Below are positions 22,720 to 34,530 of a stretch of DNA of 64,000 bases, piece after piece. The stretch comes from Boesenbergia rotunda (Eukaryota > Streptophyta > Magnoliopsida > Zingiberales > Zingiberaceae). The stretch lies in NCBI GenBank assembly GCA_024364735.1, contig JAGFNQ010006456.1, forward strand, positions 1 to 64,000, given 5' to 3'. The position numbers and the translations under genes were made by a program. The notes beneath the pieces are model-generated. The model was given only the letters and a program-made list of their open reading frames with translations. It ran no database searches and was not told where the DNA came from. Positions within the stretch are counted from its first letter, which is position 1, and each line of letters opens with the position of its first letter.

Positions 22720-23860
22720 ATGACCAATGGAGGTATAGTTCCATTCCAAGTTCAAACGCTCAAGGCAAGCAATTATGATCATTGGAGTATCAAGATAAAG
22801 GCACTTCTTGGAGCTCATGATGTTTGAGAGGTTATAGAGAAAGATTATGTTGAGCCAATTGATAACTCGACGCTATCTCAGACTCAAAAAGATAGTTTGA
22901 GAAATTTAAGAAAAAGAGACAAGAAGGCTCTCTTCCGCATTTATCAAGCTTTAGATGAGGATGACTTTGACAAAATCTCAAATGCTATTTTAGACTAGAA
23001 AGCATGGGAAGAACTTCAAATCTCATATCAAAGAGAAGAAAAGGTGAAGAAAGTATGACTTCAGACATTAATAAGTCAATTTAATGCTCTTCGTATGAAA
23101 GAAGACGAGCTAGTGTCTGATTATTTATCTAGAGTTTCTACCATTTCCAATCAACTAAAAAGAAATGGCGAGAAACTAGAAGAAATTACTATCATCGAGA
23201 AAATTCTTCAACCATTGGATTAAAGATTTGATAGTATTACAACTTTCATTGAAGAGATAAAGGATCTACAAGCCATAATGATAGAGCATCTCTTGGGTTC
23301 ACTACAAGCCCATGAAGAAAAGAAGAAGATAAATAAAGAGATTTCTCAATAACTTCTTAAGACTTCTCTTCAGCCAGTTCCTAAGAAGGATGAAAGCTTC
23401 TTCAAAAATAGAAACCAATGTAGAAGAGGTCGTGGACATGGACGAGGCCACGCTTGTGAACAAGAATGAGTTCTCAACAACAATAATGAAAGAGGAGAAC
23501 GTTCAACAAGAGGACGTGGAAGAGGGCACACAAACTTGAGGTATGATAAATCTCAAGTTAAGTGTTGCAATTGTGATAAATTTTGGCATTATGCTAAAGA
23601 ATATAGATCACCCAAGAATAAAGTATATGTAAAAGCAAACTATATCGATGAATGAAGAGAAGAAGATGACACCCTATTGCTAGCATACAAGGATAATGAA
23701 AGAGGCGAAGATACAATGTGGTATCTCGACACTAGTGCAAGCAATCATATGTGTGGAAAAAGAAGTATGTTCGTAGAACTTGATGAATCAGTTGGTGGTA
23801 ATATATCCTTTGGAGATGAAACAAAAATTGATGTGAAAGGCAAAGTAACATTCTTATCCT
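22720..23860 (+). pseudogene. gag and protease of copia element C (many stops)
   Basis: ATG at 22720 opens a gag whose beginning (PFQVQTLKASNYDHWSIKIK) is typical of Tork-like copia gag. Stops follow: TGA for Trp after GAHDV, TAG in ILD*KAW, and TGA or TAA for Arg or Gln further on. Arg/Gly-rich runs (RGRGHGRGH, RGRGRG) precede a zinc knuckle CCNCDKFWHYAKEY whose last cysteine is now tyrosine. The protease site reads WYLDTSASNHMCG (about 23719), with the conserved glycine changed to serine, so it would be inactive. The decay is heavier than in element D. Confidence 0.85.
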
Positions 23861-25440
23861 CTTGAAGAATGAAAAACAATAATTTATTTCAAATGTTTTC
23901 TTTGTGCCAAATATAAAGAGCAACATCCTGAGCATAAGACAACTTTTGGAAAAAGAATATGATATTCATCTAAAAGATAATATGCTCGTGTTGAAAGATT
24001 ATATTGGTTGCATAATTGCCAAGGTGCCTATGTCAAGAAATAGAATATTCCTGCTTAATATTCAGAATGATGTTGCTAATTGTCTCAAAGCTTGTTATGA
24101 AGATGATACTTGGCTATGACATATTCGATTTGGGCATCTCAATTTTGGAGGACTAGAATTGCTTTCAAAAAAGGAGATGGGAAGAGGATTGTCTTACATC
24201 AAACATCCTGACCAATTATGTGAAACATGTCTACTTGGGAAGTAATTTAGAAAAGATTTTCCAAAGGAGTCAAGTTTAAGAGCTCAAAAGCCACTTGAAC
24301 TTATACATAGATGTTTGTGGTCTAATAAAGCCAAGTTCACTGGGTAAGAGAAATTATTTTATTCTTTTCATAGATGATTTTTCTCGAAAAACTTGAGAGT
24401 ATTTCTTGAAAAAAAAATCGGAGGTCTTCAGTATATTCAAGAAATTTAAAGCTACCAAAGAAAAGGAGAGCGGTCTCGAGATAAAAGCTATGCGATCTAA
24501 TTGAGGAGGAGAATTTACTTTAAAAGAATTTCAAGAATGTTTTGACACTAACGAATACGATGATCGTTAACTGTTCCAAGATCTCCTTAACAAAATGGAG
24601 TGGTGGAAAGAAAAAATCGAACCCTTCTAGACATGACAAGGAGCATTTTCAAAAGCAAGAGGCTTCCAAAGGAACCTTAGGCAGAAGCGGTTGTATATGC
24701 AGTATACTTATCCAACCGATCACCAACAAGGAATGTGTGGGGCAAGACACCACAAGAAGCTTGGAGCGGAAGGGACCTGGAATTTCTCATTTAAGAGTTT
24801 TTGGAAGTATAGCCTATGTTCATATACCTGACGAAGCAAGAAGCAAACTAGATGATAAAAGTAAGAAGTTCATTTTTATTGGCTATAATACTAACTCAAA
24901 GGGGTATAAGCTATACAATTCAGATACTGGGAAGATAATTGTCAGTCGAGATGTAGTATTTGATGAAGAAGGAGAATGGAATTGGGAGTCTTCAAATGAA
25001 GATTATAGCTTCTTCCCATACATTGAAGAAGAAAATGTGGAGCAGTCAAGGGTAGAGCAAACAACAGAAGAGCCTACTTCTCCACTAGTAACACCAACAT
25101 CAAGTACTCAAGAAAATTCACCCGCATCAACTTCAAGTGAAGGAGTTCCGTGCTATAGGAGCTTACGTGACATTTATGAGGTAATTGAAAATTCAGATAA
25201 TCTTACTCTATTTTGTCTTTTTGCCCATTGCAAGCCTATGGATTTTCAAGAAGCTATATAGAGTAAAAAGTGGAAAGATGTGATGGATGAAGACATCAAG
25301 GCGATTGAGAAGCATGATACATGGGAGTTAACTCCACTTCCTGAAGGGCATAAGGCGATTGGTGTAAAGTGGGTGTACAAGATGAAGAAAAATGCCAAAG
25401 GTGAAGTTGAAAGATACAAAGCAAGATTGGTGGCAAAAGG
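23861..25440 (+). pseudogene. Integrase and start of RT of copia element C (truncated)
   Basis: Protease-integrase linker sequence (SNILSIRQLLEKEYDIHLKD) leads into the integrase zinc region (HIRFGHLNFGGLELL, CETCLLGK). The catalytic core is battered by frameshifts: DVCG near 24312, GGEFTLKEF near 24503, and the NGVVERKNRT region out of frame near 24600. The C-terminal part is clear: ISHLRVFGSIAYVHIPDEAR and KFIFIGYNTNSKGYKLYN. RT begins with WKDVMDEDIKAIEKHDTWEL and GVKWVYKMKKNAKGE, and stops after KARLVAKGYS near 25445. The catalytic YVDD, RNase H and the 3' LTR are absent. The sequence type fits the Tork/Tnt1 lineage. Confidence 0.87.
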
Positions 25441-25574
25441 CTACAGTAGAAAAAATCGAAAAGCAAGATTGGTGTCAGCAAGGTGTCCAGCTGATGCTCC
25501 ACCTTTGCGCGAAGAGCTCTGCTGACTTCCGCTTGCATAAGTCCCGCTCTATGCTCATGGTTAGCTGCGGCTTC
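25441..25574. other. Junction sequence between C and B
   Basis: Just past the truncated RT, AAAGCAAGATTGGTG recurs (25419 and 25458), so the break lies in a short repeat. The rest (to GCTTC) is not assigned. It continues at 35930 on the far side of element B. Confidence 0.5.
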
Positions 25575-27002
25575 TGATAACTAGATTTAGTCGCGTTACG
25601 GTTTCAATTAATTTTCTCGTTTCAAGCAATGATGTAGTAGTAGTTGAACCGAATCGTCTCTCAAGGACCCGATATGATGCACGCACTTTTTCGGTCTATG
25701 AAAAACAGTAAATTGCAGAAATATAAAAACTAGGTAAACAAAGCATGTTCTTTTGGGATTGCAATTAACAAAACAAGTAAACTTAACTACAAACTTCTAC
25801 CTAATAGTCTTCACTACTCAAATTTAAAAGACCAAGCTAACTGATTGATTTGAACAGCGAAATAACACTTAAAACTAAGAAATTTTAGTAGGAGTTTATC
25901 TAGAGATCCTAACTAAACGACAATCTATTCCATCATCAAGCATAGATTCAATTCAAACCATTCAACAAACACATTGCTTGCAAATAGTGAAAGATTGAAA
26001 GCATAAACTAATTTCTATGAAGGATGAACTGTAGAAACAATGAACTAAGCTGGAAATTTGAAATTAAGCAGGAAACTACAATTCAAAGATGGAAAATAGT
26101 AGGAATTCGAAGACAAATAAAAGGGGAATGCAAATTCTCGTTCTACAACAGAGAACACTAAGAAAAACTGAAAAGGAAGCAGAAAATTGGTGTTCAGCGG
26201 GAGAAACTCCGCTCCGACAAAGCCGATTACTTCTCAGCCGGAGTAGAGGATGGAATGGACTGTGGAGTCGAAGTAGAAGGCTCGGCCAAGCTGTCAATCC
26301 TCAGAGGAACACCTCAGAATCGCAGCTTCCTTCTCCATCGCCTCCTCCTTCCGTTCCTTGTGGATGAGATCCGAATCTTTGGTTGCCCTAACTTCCTTTT
26401 CTACCTCTCCATTCCACCCTTGATTTCCCTTGATGAATGGCTGAGATTGCTTGCTTGAGATCTCCATCAATTTCCATGCTAGATCCGAGTGGAGGGTTGT
26501 GATGTACCAATTCTTCCGACCGCTCTGGACGGCTACAGATCGGACTGAGTGACCCCTGATTGGTCTGGACGCTCCCTGATCAGTCTGGAGACCGATGAGG
26601 AACCTCCCTGATCGGTCTGGGGACCGATCAGGATGTGATCAGTAGCTAAAATTCTAAATTCCTCTGTGCCATCTGCTCTTGATCGGTTGCTGGACTGATC
26701 AGGCCTTCCCTGATCGGTCACTGGACCGATCAGGCCTTCCCTGATTGGTCTGGTGACCAATCAGGCCTTCAACAGAATGACCATCTTCGCCCCGGGTGTG
26801 CCCCTTTTGATTCGATGATGCACAAGCTGCCCAAAAAAATCCAATAGAATGAAATATAAATGTGAAAATGCAAGAAAATTAATTAACCAATGGAAATGCA
26901 TCCTATTAACAATTATGCATCATTTTATAAACAAATACTCCCTAGAGCCCCAAATTTCCCAACTAATGGCACAAAATTTATCGATCAAATTGCTAATTAT
27001 CA
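25575..27002 (-). repeat. 3' LTR of element B
   Basis: 1428 bp, a few percent different by eye from the right copy at 34531-35924. Bases 26525-26770 hold an array of dyads of the form CTGATCGGTC-spacer-GACCGATCAG. A pyrimidine-rich tract lies near 26320-26360. Confidence 0.92.
26525..26770. repeat. GATCGGTC/GACCGATC palindrome array in the LTR of B
   Basis: About five imperfect inverted units, each two half-sites of CCTGATCGGTC and GACCGATCAGG around a 3-6 base centre. The same array, slightly shorter, is in the right LTR at 35505-35695. The same half-sites occur in Sirevirus F (50400-50760 and 55765-56071). Confidence 0.88.
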
Positions 27003-27171
27003 CTCCCCCACACCTACATCTTTGCACGTCTCGAGCAAAAAGAGAAAACCAAGTTTATTGACTCAAGCAGGTTTACCTAGCGTGGAGGAAATCATATAGT
27101 GGTAATTATTCAAGATAATCAAGCCCTTTTGAAACCAAGTCCACATCAATTCCATTCATCCAAGTCAATAG

Positions 27172-28678
27172 TGTAGGATTGGTGCCTTCGATAGAGGGGG
27201 GGGGGTGAATATCGATCGTGAAAAACTTCTGTTAACTTCGTAAAATGTTCGATCTACTCAGAGCGTTAGTGCAGCGGAACAGTAAATAAAAATAAAACAA
27301 GACAGAGACACAGCGGGATTTATTTACTTGGTTCCCAACCCCCCAGGCTCAGTATGTCCAAGGCCTATGTACTCGGCGTGAGTCTACTATAGGTCTTCTT
27401 TCTGGAATTTCCGGAGGCGGAGAAAACCCGTCTTACAGTGTACAATTACAAGCAATAATATAGAAAATTAGTGCGAAATTAAATAAAAGCAAACAAACAA
27501 GACAAAGTCTGAAGCTCGGCCGATCTGGACCTCTGAAGTGCCGCGCACTTCCTCTTTGAGCCTCCCGGTCGTAGAGCCTCGTCTCTAGCACATTGTCGTC
27601 GGTCAGAGTGGTTGGAATCACTCTTGGAAGTTGTTGTTGAAGCAGAGGGGTCGAAACCCCTTTTATAGCACTTCTGCGGGCGCCCTAGATGCTGGGGGCG
27701 CCCCGATAAACCCGGTCAAACCTTATCCCCGCGTCGACCTCGCCGCAGCTGATAATACCTTTGACCAGGGCACCCCGGACCTCCCGGGTGCCCTCATGAA
27801 GGCTTATCTATGTTTCGGACTCGAAACAGCAAAAACAGCTTTGAACCCGGGCGCCCCAGATGCTCCGGGCGCCCCGCTTGACACCTGTTCTGCCTGCTTC
27901 ACAAAAACCCAGTTTTTAGCTTTGTCTGGGGGTGCCCCCACTGTTGGGGATGCCCTGGATACATGGGGGTGCCCCCAATGATGGGGGCACCCTGCTTCAG
28001 GGCTTCCATCCTTTATTTTGTTCACCTGCTTTATTTCCGGTTCTTGGTACCTGCAAGATACACAAACACAAAGCAAATATACATACAATATTAGCCTTAA
28101 GGACTTGGTTCGGACTTCGGATCTCCACGAAACCCTAGGTCGAACCGGCACAAGTTTCCATCCCTGAGAACTTGCCCTTCACCTACTCCTTTCAGGAGAC
28201 GGTTGCCACCCAACCCTTCTGGTGGACTTTTGCTTAGCTTTCGATACCTCCGGACCTCGAGACGCCCAAACCCTAGCCCGTCTCTACTCCTGTCCTTAGT
28301 CATCGCTCAGCTAAGTTGCTCAGTCTCTTGGACCAAGACTTCATTCCCTAGCAGTCCTTCGCCAGGTGCCTAGCAGTCCTTCGCCAGGTCTTCATTCCCT
28401 AGTAGTCCTTCGCCAGGTGCCTAGCAGCCCTTCGCTAGGTCTTCTATGCCTAGCAGCCCTTCGCTAGGTCTTCTATGCCTAGCAGCTCTTCGCTAGGTGC
28501 CTAGCAACCCTTCGCTAGGTCTTAGGGTTTCAATACCTAGGTTAACTAGGACATTTTTCCAACTTAGGTTACTTCTCCTTTTCTCCCCTTTGTCTGTTCA
28601 TTAGATCACTGATTTAAGTGTATTGTCAAACATTAAAATACTTAAAGAAGAATATCATTGATGCAACTTGCACCAACA
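27172..28678 (-). repeat. 3' LTR of the non-autonomous Sirevirus-like element
   Basis: 1507 bp. Reading the plus strand: a TGTAGG end with a run of G; GC-rich dyads (GGGCGCCC-type) at 27675-27990; then an array of CCTAGCAGCCCTTCGCTAGG-like hairpin units at 28345-28530; then the other terminus. A minus-strand TATA box (GCTATAAAAGG) lies at about 27659-27669. Apparent reading frames in the GC dyads are not genes. Confidence 0.93.
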
Positions 28679-31019
28679 ATCTCCCCCATTTTGATGTTTG
28701 ACAATAACTTAAGTTAGATTGGTTGAAAGGGCTAACTTACTATCCTTGGGAAAAAATGATATATGTTTTGAAACTACATTTTTTATTTTGGGGAGAAAAT
28801 TTTTCAAACTTAAGCACACCTCTCCCCCTTTGTCATACATCAAAAAATAAGGAAATACTTGCACCAACAATGAAAACCTTTGGCTCATTTTGAAAATACT
28901 AATAAATTTTTTGAAAGCATAGCATAAAACTAATACTTAAGTATTTTGAACTCAGAAAACTTAGACAATATTTTTGAGAGAATACCGGATTTTTGAAGGT
29001 ACAAATATTTTAAAAAATGATCTTTGAAGCATGCAAGTACTTTTGAGAGAATAGATTGAGCAGTTTTGAAAGATATTTTGAAAAATATAAGGTTATTTTT
29101 TGAAAAATATTATACATATTTTGTAAGTACTAACTATTTTTGAAAAAGATGAGACTTTGAAAATATAAGTAATTTTTGAAAAGTATTGTGCATTTTGAAA
29201 ATATACTATTTTACTTGACTTGGTTTCTTTTCCAGTCTGACACAATCCTAGGAAATCTTGTTAACTACAAGAACTTTTTTCTAAGTGTCCTGGAAATTTT
29301 TCAGACTCAAGTAAATATAAAAATAATTTCATAAGCCACATAACTTCTGAAAAATAGAATAATAGGATGTAAGTATATATTGAAAAATGTATAAATTTTT
29401 GAAGTCATAATTCTTGATTTGGTTTATCTTTCAGTCTAACATAATCATAGGAACCCTTGTTGACTACAAGGACATTTTACTAAGTGTCCTGAAAGATTTT
29501 CCAAACTCAAGATATTATTTCAAATTGATCAAAAACCAGATGAATTTTTGGAAATAATAGTAAATTTTTTTATTAAAAAATTGATAGTATTTTGAAGGAA
29601 TACTTATGTTTTCAATAGGATTTGAAAATACCGCGCATGAAAACATTTGAAATATTCAATAATTCTTTTAATTTGACCTCCCCCTAAACTTGACCCAGTC
29701 TCGGGAAGCTTGTTGACCACAAGTACTCTTCCTCTGAGTCTTAAGGTTTGATTCAAATCAAAGGAATTATCTAATAACTTTAAAACACCAAAAAAAACTT
29801 TTTTCAGAAGTTTGATTTAGACTCCCCCTAAATCTAACACGCCCTAGGAGTCCTTTTAGATCATGAAGTGGATCTTTCTCTGTTTCTTTAGGGTTTATCA
29901 AAATCAGATGAACACCAATTTTCAGGAAGATAGATTTTGAAACCACAATTTGGAAAGAAGAAAATTTGGAAAACATATGTGACGGAAATTAAGGTGCAGT
30001 TTTCGAAAAATCTTTTTAACGAAAAGAACAAAACACTCCCCTTGCATCCAACACCGTTTGACTCTATCTAAGTGCCTTAAGGAACTTTAGTGTTGTCCTA
30101 AGAGGCTTGTGTCTAATTAAGTGAGTCAAACAATTTTTGAAAAGATATACTTTTTGAAAAATATATAATATGTATAATCAATCAGACAAGCATGAATCCC
30201 ATAAAAACATTATTATGTTGAAGTACTATTTTGAAAATATATTTTTAGGAAAATATTCTAATGATTTTGAAAAACAATTTTGAAAAATATTTTTCAATTT
30301 ATTAGTCCTTAACATCTCACCCATTTTAGATGTATCAATACAACAAGCGTGGTTGGCTTATAGGTGTATTGTGAGATGCTTGAATCATTTTTCTTAATTT
30401 ATTATTAACTCTAAGATTTAATTGAAGCTTGTGTTAGATTTGAATTTGACAAGAAGTAATTTGAATTTGAATTTCAAGAATTGGCTTCCAGGTCTTGGCG
30501 AGGCACTAGGCCTTCTTTGGCCGTAGCCTTATTGGACCATCAACCCTTTCCTTGACAAAGCCTTTTAATGAAATTTCATTTTCAAAATTACTTTTTGAAA
30601 AATTCTGGTCTAACTAGTTTGGATCTTGGATCGGTAGCTTCGGCTAGTTTCACCAGTCTAAAGAGATCAAGTAGAGTATACTTGATCTTATTAGAATTGG
30701 CTTCCCTAACGTACTATCATCTCACCGCCACCCAATACTAGGTTGATCAAGTTTCAATTATTTTTTTTCCTATAGCCGTTCTAATATATGCATAAAATTT
30801 AAATATGAATGACATGTCATATATTTAAAATAAGTAGCAAATGCATGACATGACAATTATGCATGAGTCAAACAATTCAAATCATTTTATTTAAGTTTCT
30901 AAAAATGTATCAAATTCCCGATTTGATACATGTCGTGTGAACCTGTGAATATACCAACCCACTTAGACATATTTAATGTTATTAATTTTAATTATTACAG
31001 TTTGGGTAAAATTTTATTT
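28679..31019 (-). other. Internal non-coding region, TTTTGAAAA-rich
   Basis: 2.3 kb without a usable frame. The polypurine tract occupies 28679-28693. 28720-30300 is dominated by TTTTGAAAA-like motifs. At least three short blocks in the TTGACTACAAG...TTTCTAAGTGTCCTG style recur (about 29260, 29455 and, more diverged, 29710), so the region evolved by internal duplication. In a complete Sirevirus, pol or ORF3 would be here. Confidence 0.6.
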
Positions 31020-31029
31020 CAATTTGAGT

Positions 31030-31345
31030 TTAAGTTATTTAAGATTTTTGTTGGATTCAGGTTAATTAAGAATTAATTGATATTGAATTAATTTAAGTTG
31101 AATTTAATTTAGATTTTAATTTAATTGAATTTGAATTTGAATTTAATTTAATTTGAATTTAATTTAATTTAATTTAATTTGAATTTAATTTAATTTAATT
31201 TGAATTTAATTTGAATTTAATTTAATTTAATTTAATTTGAATTTAATTTAATTTAATTTAATTTGAATTTAATTTAATTTGAATTTAATTTAATTTAATT
31301 TGAATTTAATTTAATTTAAATTTAATTTAATTTAATTAAGTTTTA
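31030..31345. repeat. AATTT/AATTTG microsatellite-like tract
   Basis: Near-continuous AATTTAATTTGAATTT units; a cryptic five- and six-base repeat. It abuts the 3' end of the zinc-knuckle ORF and could mark replication slippage. Confidence 0.95.
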
Positions 31346-32299
31346 ATTTACTAATAGTTGTGGATTTAGGTTCAGCATTTTCATTATTTCAAAAATTTCT
31401 GACTCATCCTTATTTCCCTTTTCAAGTTTCTCTAGTAATTCTGATTTATTTGAAACTTTGTAATTTTTATTAACCATGACCTTTATCTTAGACAATTCTA
31501 TCTCCTCCTCAAGATTAGATCTTTCAATATCCTCAAAGTAGATGGAGTAAAATGAACCACTAGATAATTTTTCAGGATTATCTAATGGAATGATTAAATT
31601 ATTATCAAAAGAGATATTGTCTCCACTATCCTCAGAATTATCTTTAGAATCCTCAGAATTATCTTTATTATCCTCAGAAATATTAACAAAATCATTTTTA
31701 TCCTCAAAAATAATTTTAGAATTATCTCCAGAATTATCTTCACTAATTTCAGGGTTATACAACGGATTTTCAAATTTGAATTCAAAATTATCTAAAGGAT
31801 TTTCAAATTCAGAATTATCCTTAATAATTTTTAATTCAGATTTATCCTTAGGATTTAATTTATCTGAAAAATTATCAGAATTAAAATTATGATAATTTAT
31901 TTTAGAAATTATTGAATTAATGTTCTGAATTAAATAATTAATTTATGATATTTTAGTCATATCTGCATTTTCTAATTTATCATGCAAAATATTAATTTTA
32001 CTATGTAGTAAATCTAATTTTTTAGAAAAATTAACTAAATTATCTAAAGACAGTGCAGGAATTTTAAAACTTTTTGGAACGTAAATTTTGCGTACCTTTG
32101 TTGGACATTTGTTCTTATAGTGTCCGTATTTTTCGCACTTGAAGCATTGTACGTGATCCTTGTTTTTCCGGACTCCTGGTGCTGGTGCCTCCTTTGTCGC
32201 CGGTGGTGTAGATCGAGTCTTACGAGTAGGACATTGATTTTTATAGTGCCCTCTCTCCCTACATGTGAAACAAATAATATGCAATTTAAAATTAGACAT
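31343..32299 (-). pseudogene. Nucleocapsid-type zinc-knuckle protein with acidic tail (one stop)
   Basis: This minus-strand ORF starts at ATG 32299, about 90 bases inside the primer site. It begins almost at once with two CCHC knuckles, CFTCRERGHYKNQC (about residues 10-23) and CFKCEKYGHYKNKC (about 52-65), both with all zinc ligands. Lysine-rich linkers surround them. After residue 118 there is one TAA (31943-31945). The same frame then continues to 31343 with an Asp/Glu/Asn/Ser-rich repeat (EDNKDNSEDSKDNSEDSGDN-like) and a short end. The capsid domain that should precede the knuckles is absent. The likely role is RNA binding or packaging; the acidic tail is unexplained. Without the stop it would be 318 codons. 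Confidence 0.8.
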
Positions 32300-32403
32300 T
32301 AAAAAAATGTACCTGATTCACCCCTGGACTCCCCCTCAACTCCTAGCGTCGTTGCTCCGTCGGCGGTTAGTCCGGCGAAGAGCGGCTCGGCTCTGATACC
32401 AAT

Positions 32404-33940
32404 TGTAGGACTGGTGCCTTCGATAGAGGGGGGGGTGAATATCGATCGTGAAAAACTTATGTTAACTTCGTAAAATGTTCGATCTACTCAGAGCGTTAGT
32501 GCAGCGGAACAGTAAATAAAAAAAAAAACAAGACAGAGACACAGTGGGATTTATTTACTTGGTTCCCAACCCCCCAGGGTCAGTACGTCCAAGGCCTATG
32601 TACTTGGCGTGAGTCCACTATAGGTCTCCTTTCCGGAATTTCCGGAGGCGGAGAAAACCCGTCTTACAGTGTACAATTACAAGCAATAATATAGAAAATT
32701 AGTGCGGAATTAAATAAAAGCAAACAAACAAGACAAAGTCTGAAGCTTGGCCGATCTGGACCTCCGAAGTGCCGCGCACTTCCTCCTGGAGCCTCCTGGT
32801 CGTAGAGCCTCGTCTCTAGCATGTTGTCATCGGTCAGAGTGGTTGGAATCACTCTTGGAAGTTGTAGTTGAAGTAGAGGGGTCGAAACCCCTTTTATAGC
32901 ACATCTGCGGGCGCCCTAGACGCTGGGGGCGCCCCGATAAACCCGGTCAAACCTTATCCCCGCGTCAACCTCGCCGCAACTGATAAAACTTTTGACCAGG
33001 GTGCCCCGGACCTCCCGGGTGCCCTCATGAAGGTTTATCGATGTTTCAGACTCAAAACAGCAAAAACAGGTTTGAACCCGGGCGCCCCGGATGCTCCGGG
33101 CGCCCCGCTTGACACCTGTTCTGCCTGCTTCACCAAAACCCAGTTTTTAGCTTTGTCTGGGGGCACCCCCACTATTGGGGGAGCCCTGGATGCATGGGGG
33201 TGCCCCCAATGATGGGGGCGCCCTGCTTCAGGGCTTCCAGCCTTTGTTATTTTTTCACCTGCTTTGTTTCCGGTTCTTGGTACCTGCAAGATACACAAAC
33301 ACAAAGCAAATATACATACAATATTAGCCTTAAGGACTTGGTTCAGACTTCGGATCTCCACGAAACCCTAGGTCGAACCGGCACAAGTTCCCATCCCTGA
33401 GAACTTGCCCTTCACCTACTCCTTTTAGGAGACGGTTGCTACCCAGCCCTTCGGGTGGACTTTTGCTTAGCTTCCGATACCTCCGGACCTCGAGACGCCC
33501 AAACCCTGACCCGTCTCTACTCCTGTCCTTAGTCATCGCTCAGCTAAGTTGCTCAGTACCTTGGACCAAGACTTCATTCCCTAGAAGTCCTTCGATAGGT
33601 GCCTAGCAGTCCTTCGCCAGGTCTTCATTCCCTAGCAGTCCTTTGCCAGGTGCCTAGCAGCCCTTCGCTAGGTCTTCTATGCCTAGCAGCCCTTCGCTAG
33701 GTCTTCTATGCCTAGCAGCCCTTCGCTAGGTCTTCTATGCCTAGCAGCCCTTCGCTAGGTGCCTAGCAACCCTTCGCTAGGTCTTAGGGATTCAATACCT
33801 AGGTTAACTAGGACATTTTTCCTACATAGGTTACTTCTCCTTTGCTCCCCTTTGTCTGTTCATTGGATCACTGACTTAAGTATATTGTCAAACATTTAAA
33901 TACTTAAAGAAGAATATCATTGATGCAACTTGCACCAACA
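32404..33940 (-). repeat. 5' LTR of the non-autonomous Sirevirus-like element
   Basis: 1537 bp, nearly the same as 27172-28678. A TATA box matching that of the other LTR is at about 32890-32900 (minus strand). The hairpin-unit array at 33575-33785 has a different unit number from the left LTR. The GC dyads are at 32905-33230. Confidence 0.93.
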
Positions 33941-33945
33941 AATAG

Positions 33946-34530
33946 ATCAAGCATAAAACTCTCATAGGACTAGCCCTAACTCTCAAAACACGATGAGTAG
34001 TGGAGTTCCACTCAAGAATCATCATGCTTCTTCACTATCATAAGCTTGCTCACCCCCTAATTTTCATCAAAAGGAATGCATGTGACACATACAATAAATA
34101 GAGCTTATTAATAGAGAAGATGAAATCACCAAGAAGAAAGTTCCTACTACTAAGTGAAGAATTTAGTGGAGCAGGCAAAAGAAAGCATTAGATGATAGAA
34201 CTTGATGAATTAGTTAGCTTGCATGTGAACTCATCTTATCGCCCCATTTAAGCAAACACCTCTGGTCAGATTGATTCTATCTGAGCGAACTGATGAAAAC
34301 TACACTAAATGTGCTGCTCTGTTCTGTGCCAGCTTCGCTTAAACATACATTTTAACTCTATCAAAAATTTGATCTCTAACTGTTCATTTGAAGACATTTT
34401 GAACCTGTAATCCTGTCACAAAACAAATAAAATGGCAGCACCCGTATACAAAAGGATAAAGCAAATAAGAATAGAATCAAATCCTAAAATTATCAAACAC
34501 CACTACACTCCCCGGCAACGGCGCCAAAAT
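33946..34530 (-). other. Leader and primer-binding site of element B
   Basis: This is the part of the B internal region right of the nested element; the left part is 27003-27171. No open frame. The tRNA-Asp primer-binding site is at about 34509-34526, four bases from the LTR. Confidence 0.85.

Larger units (their letters stand above)
27172..33940 (-). mobile_element. Complete non-autonomous Sirevirus-like element with a nucleocapsid-only ORF
   Basis: Two LTRs (27172-28678 and 32404-33940) start TGTAGG and end CACCAACA on the plus strand. Perfect 5 bp duplications AATAG lie at 27167-27171 and 33941-33945. The minus-strand primer site is GGCTCTGATACCA (32389-32401; initiator tRNA-Met). The polypurine tract, complement of ATCTCCCCCATTTTG (28679-28693), is the Sirevirus type. 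The 3.7 kb internal region encodes no protease, integrase or RT, only a zinc-knuckle protein. It resembles the TR-GAG class of elements. It lies inside element B and is therefore younger than B. Confidence 0.93.

Noticed and set aside
27631..28303. Open frames of 60-116 codons in both directions across GC-rich LTR dyads
   Set aside because: Low-complexity Gly/Ala/Pro-rich translations appear in every frame of the GGGCGCCC dyads and are duplicated in the other LTR (33027-33536). No start context or family match supports them.
28345..28530. Regularly spaced direct repeats (CCTTCGCTAGG units) resembling a CRISPR array
   Set aside because: Units are only about 20-40 bases with no unique spacers, lie in a plant LTR, and occur in both LTRs of the element. 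They are hairpin units, not CRISPR.
31590..31892. Plus-strand frame of about 100 codons rich in Leu/Ser
   Set aside because: It is the antisense shadow of the acidic tail of the zinc-knuckle ORF.
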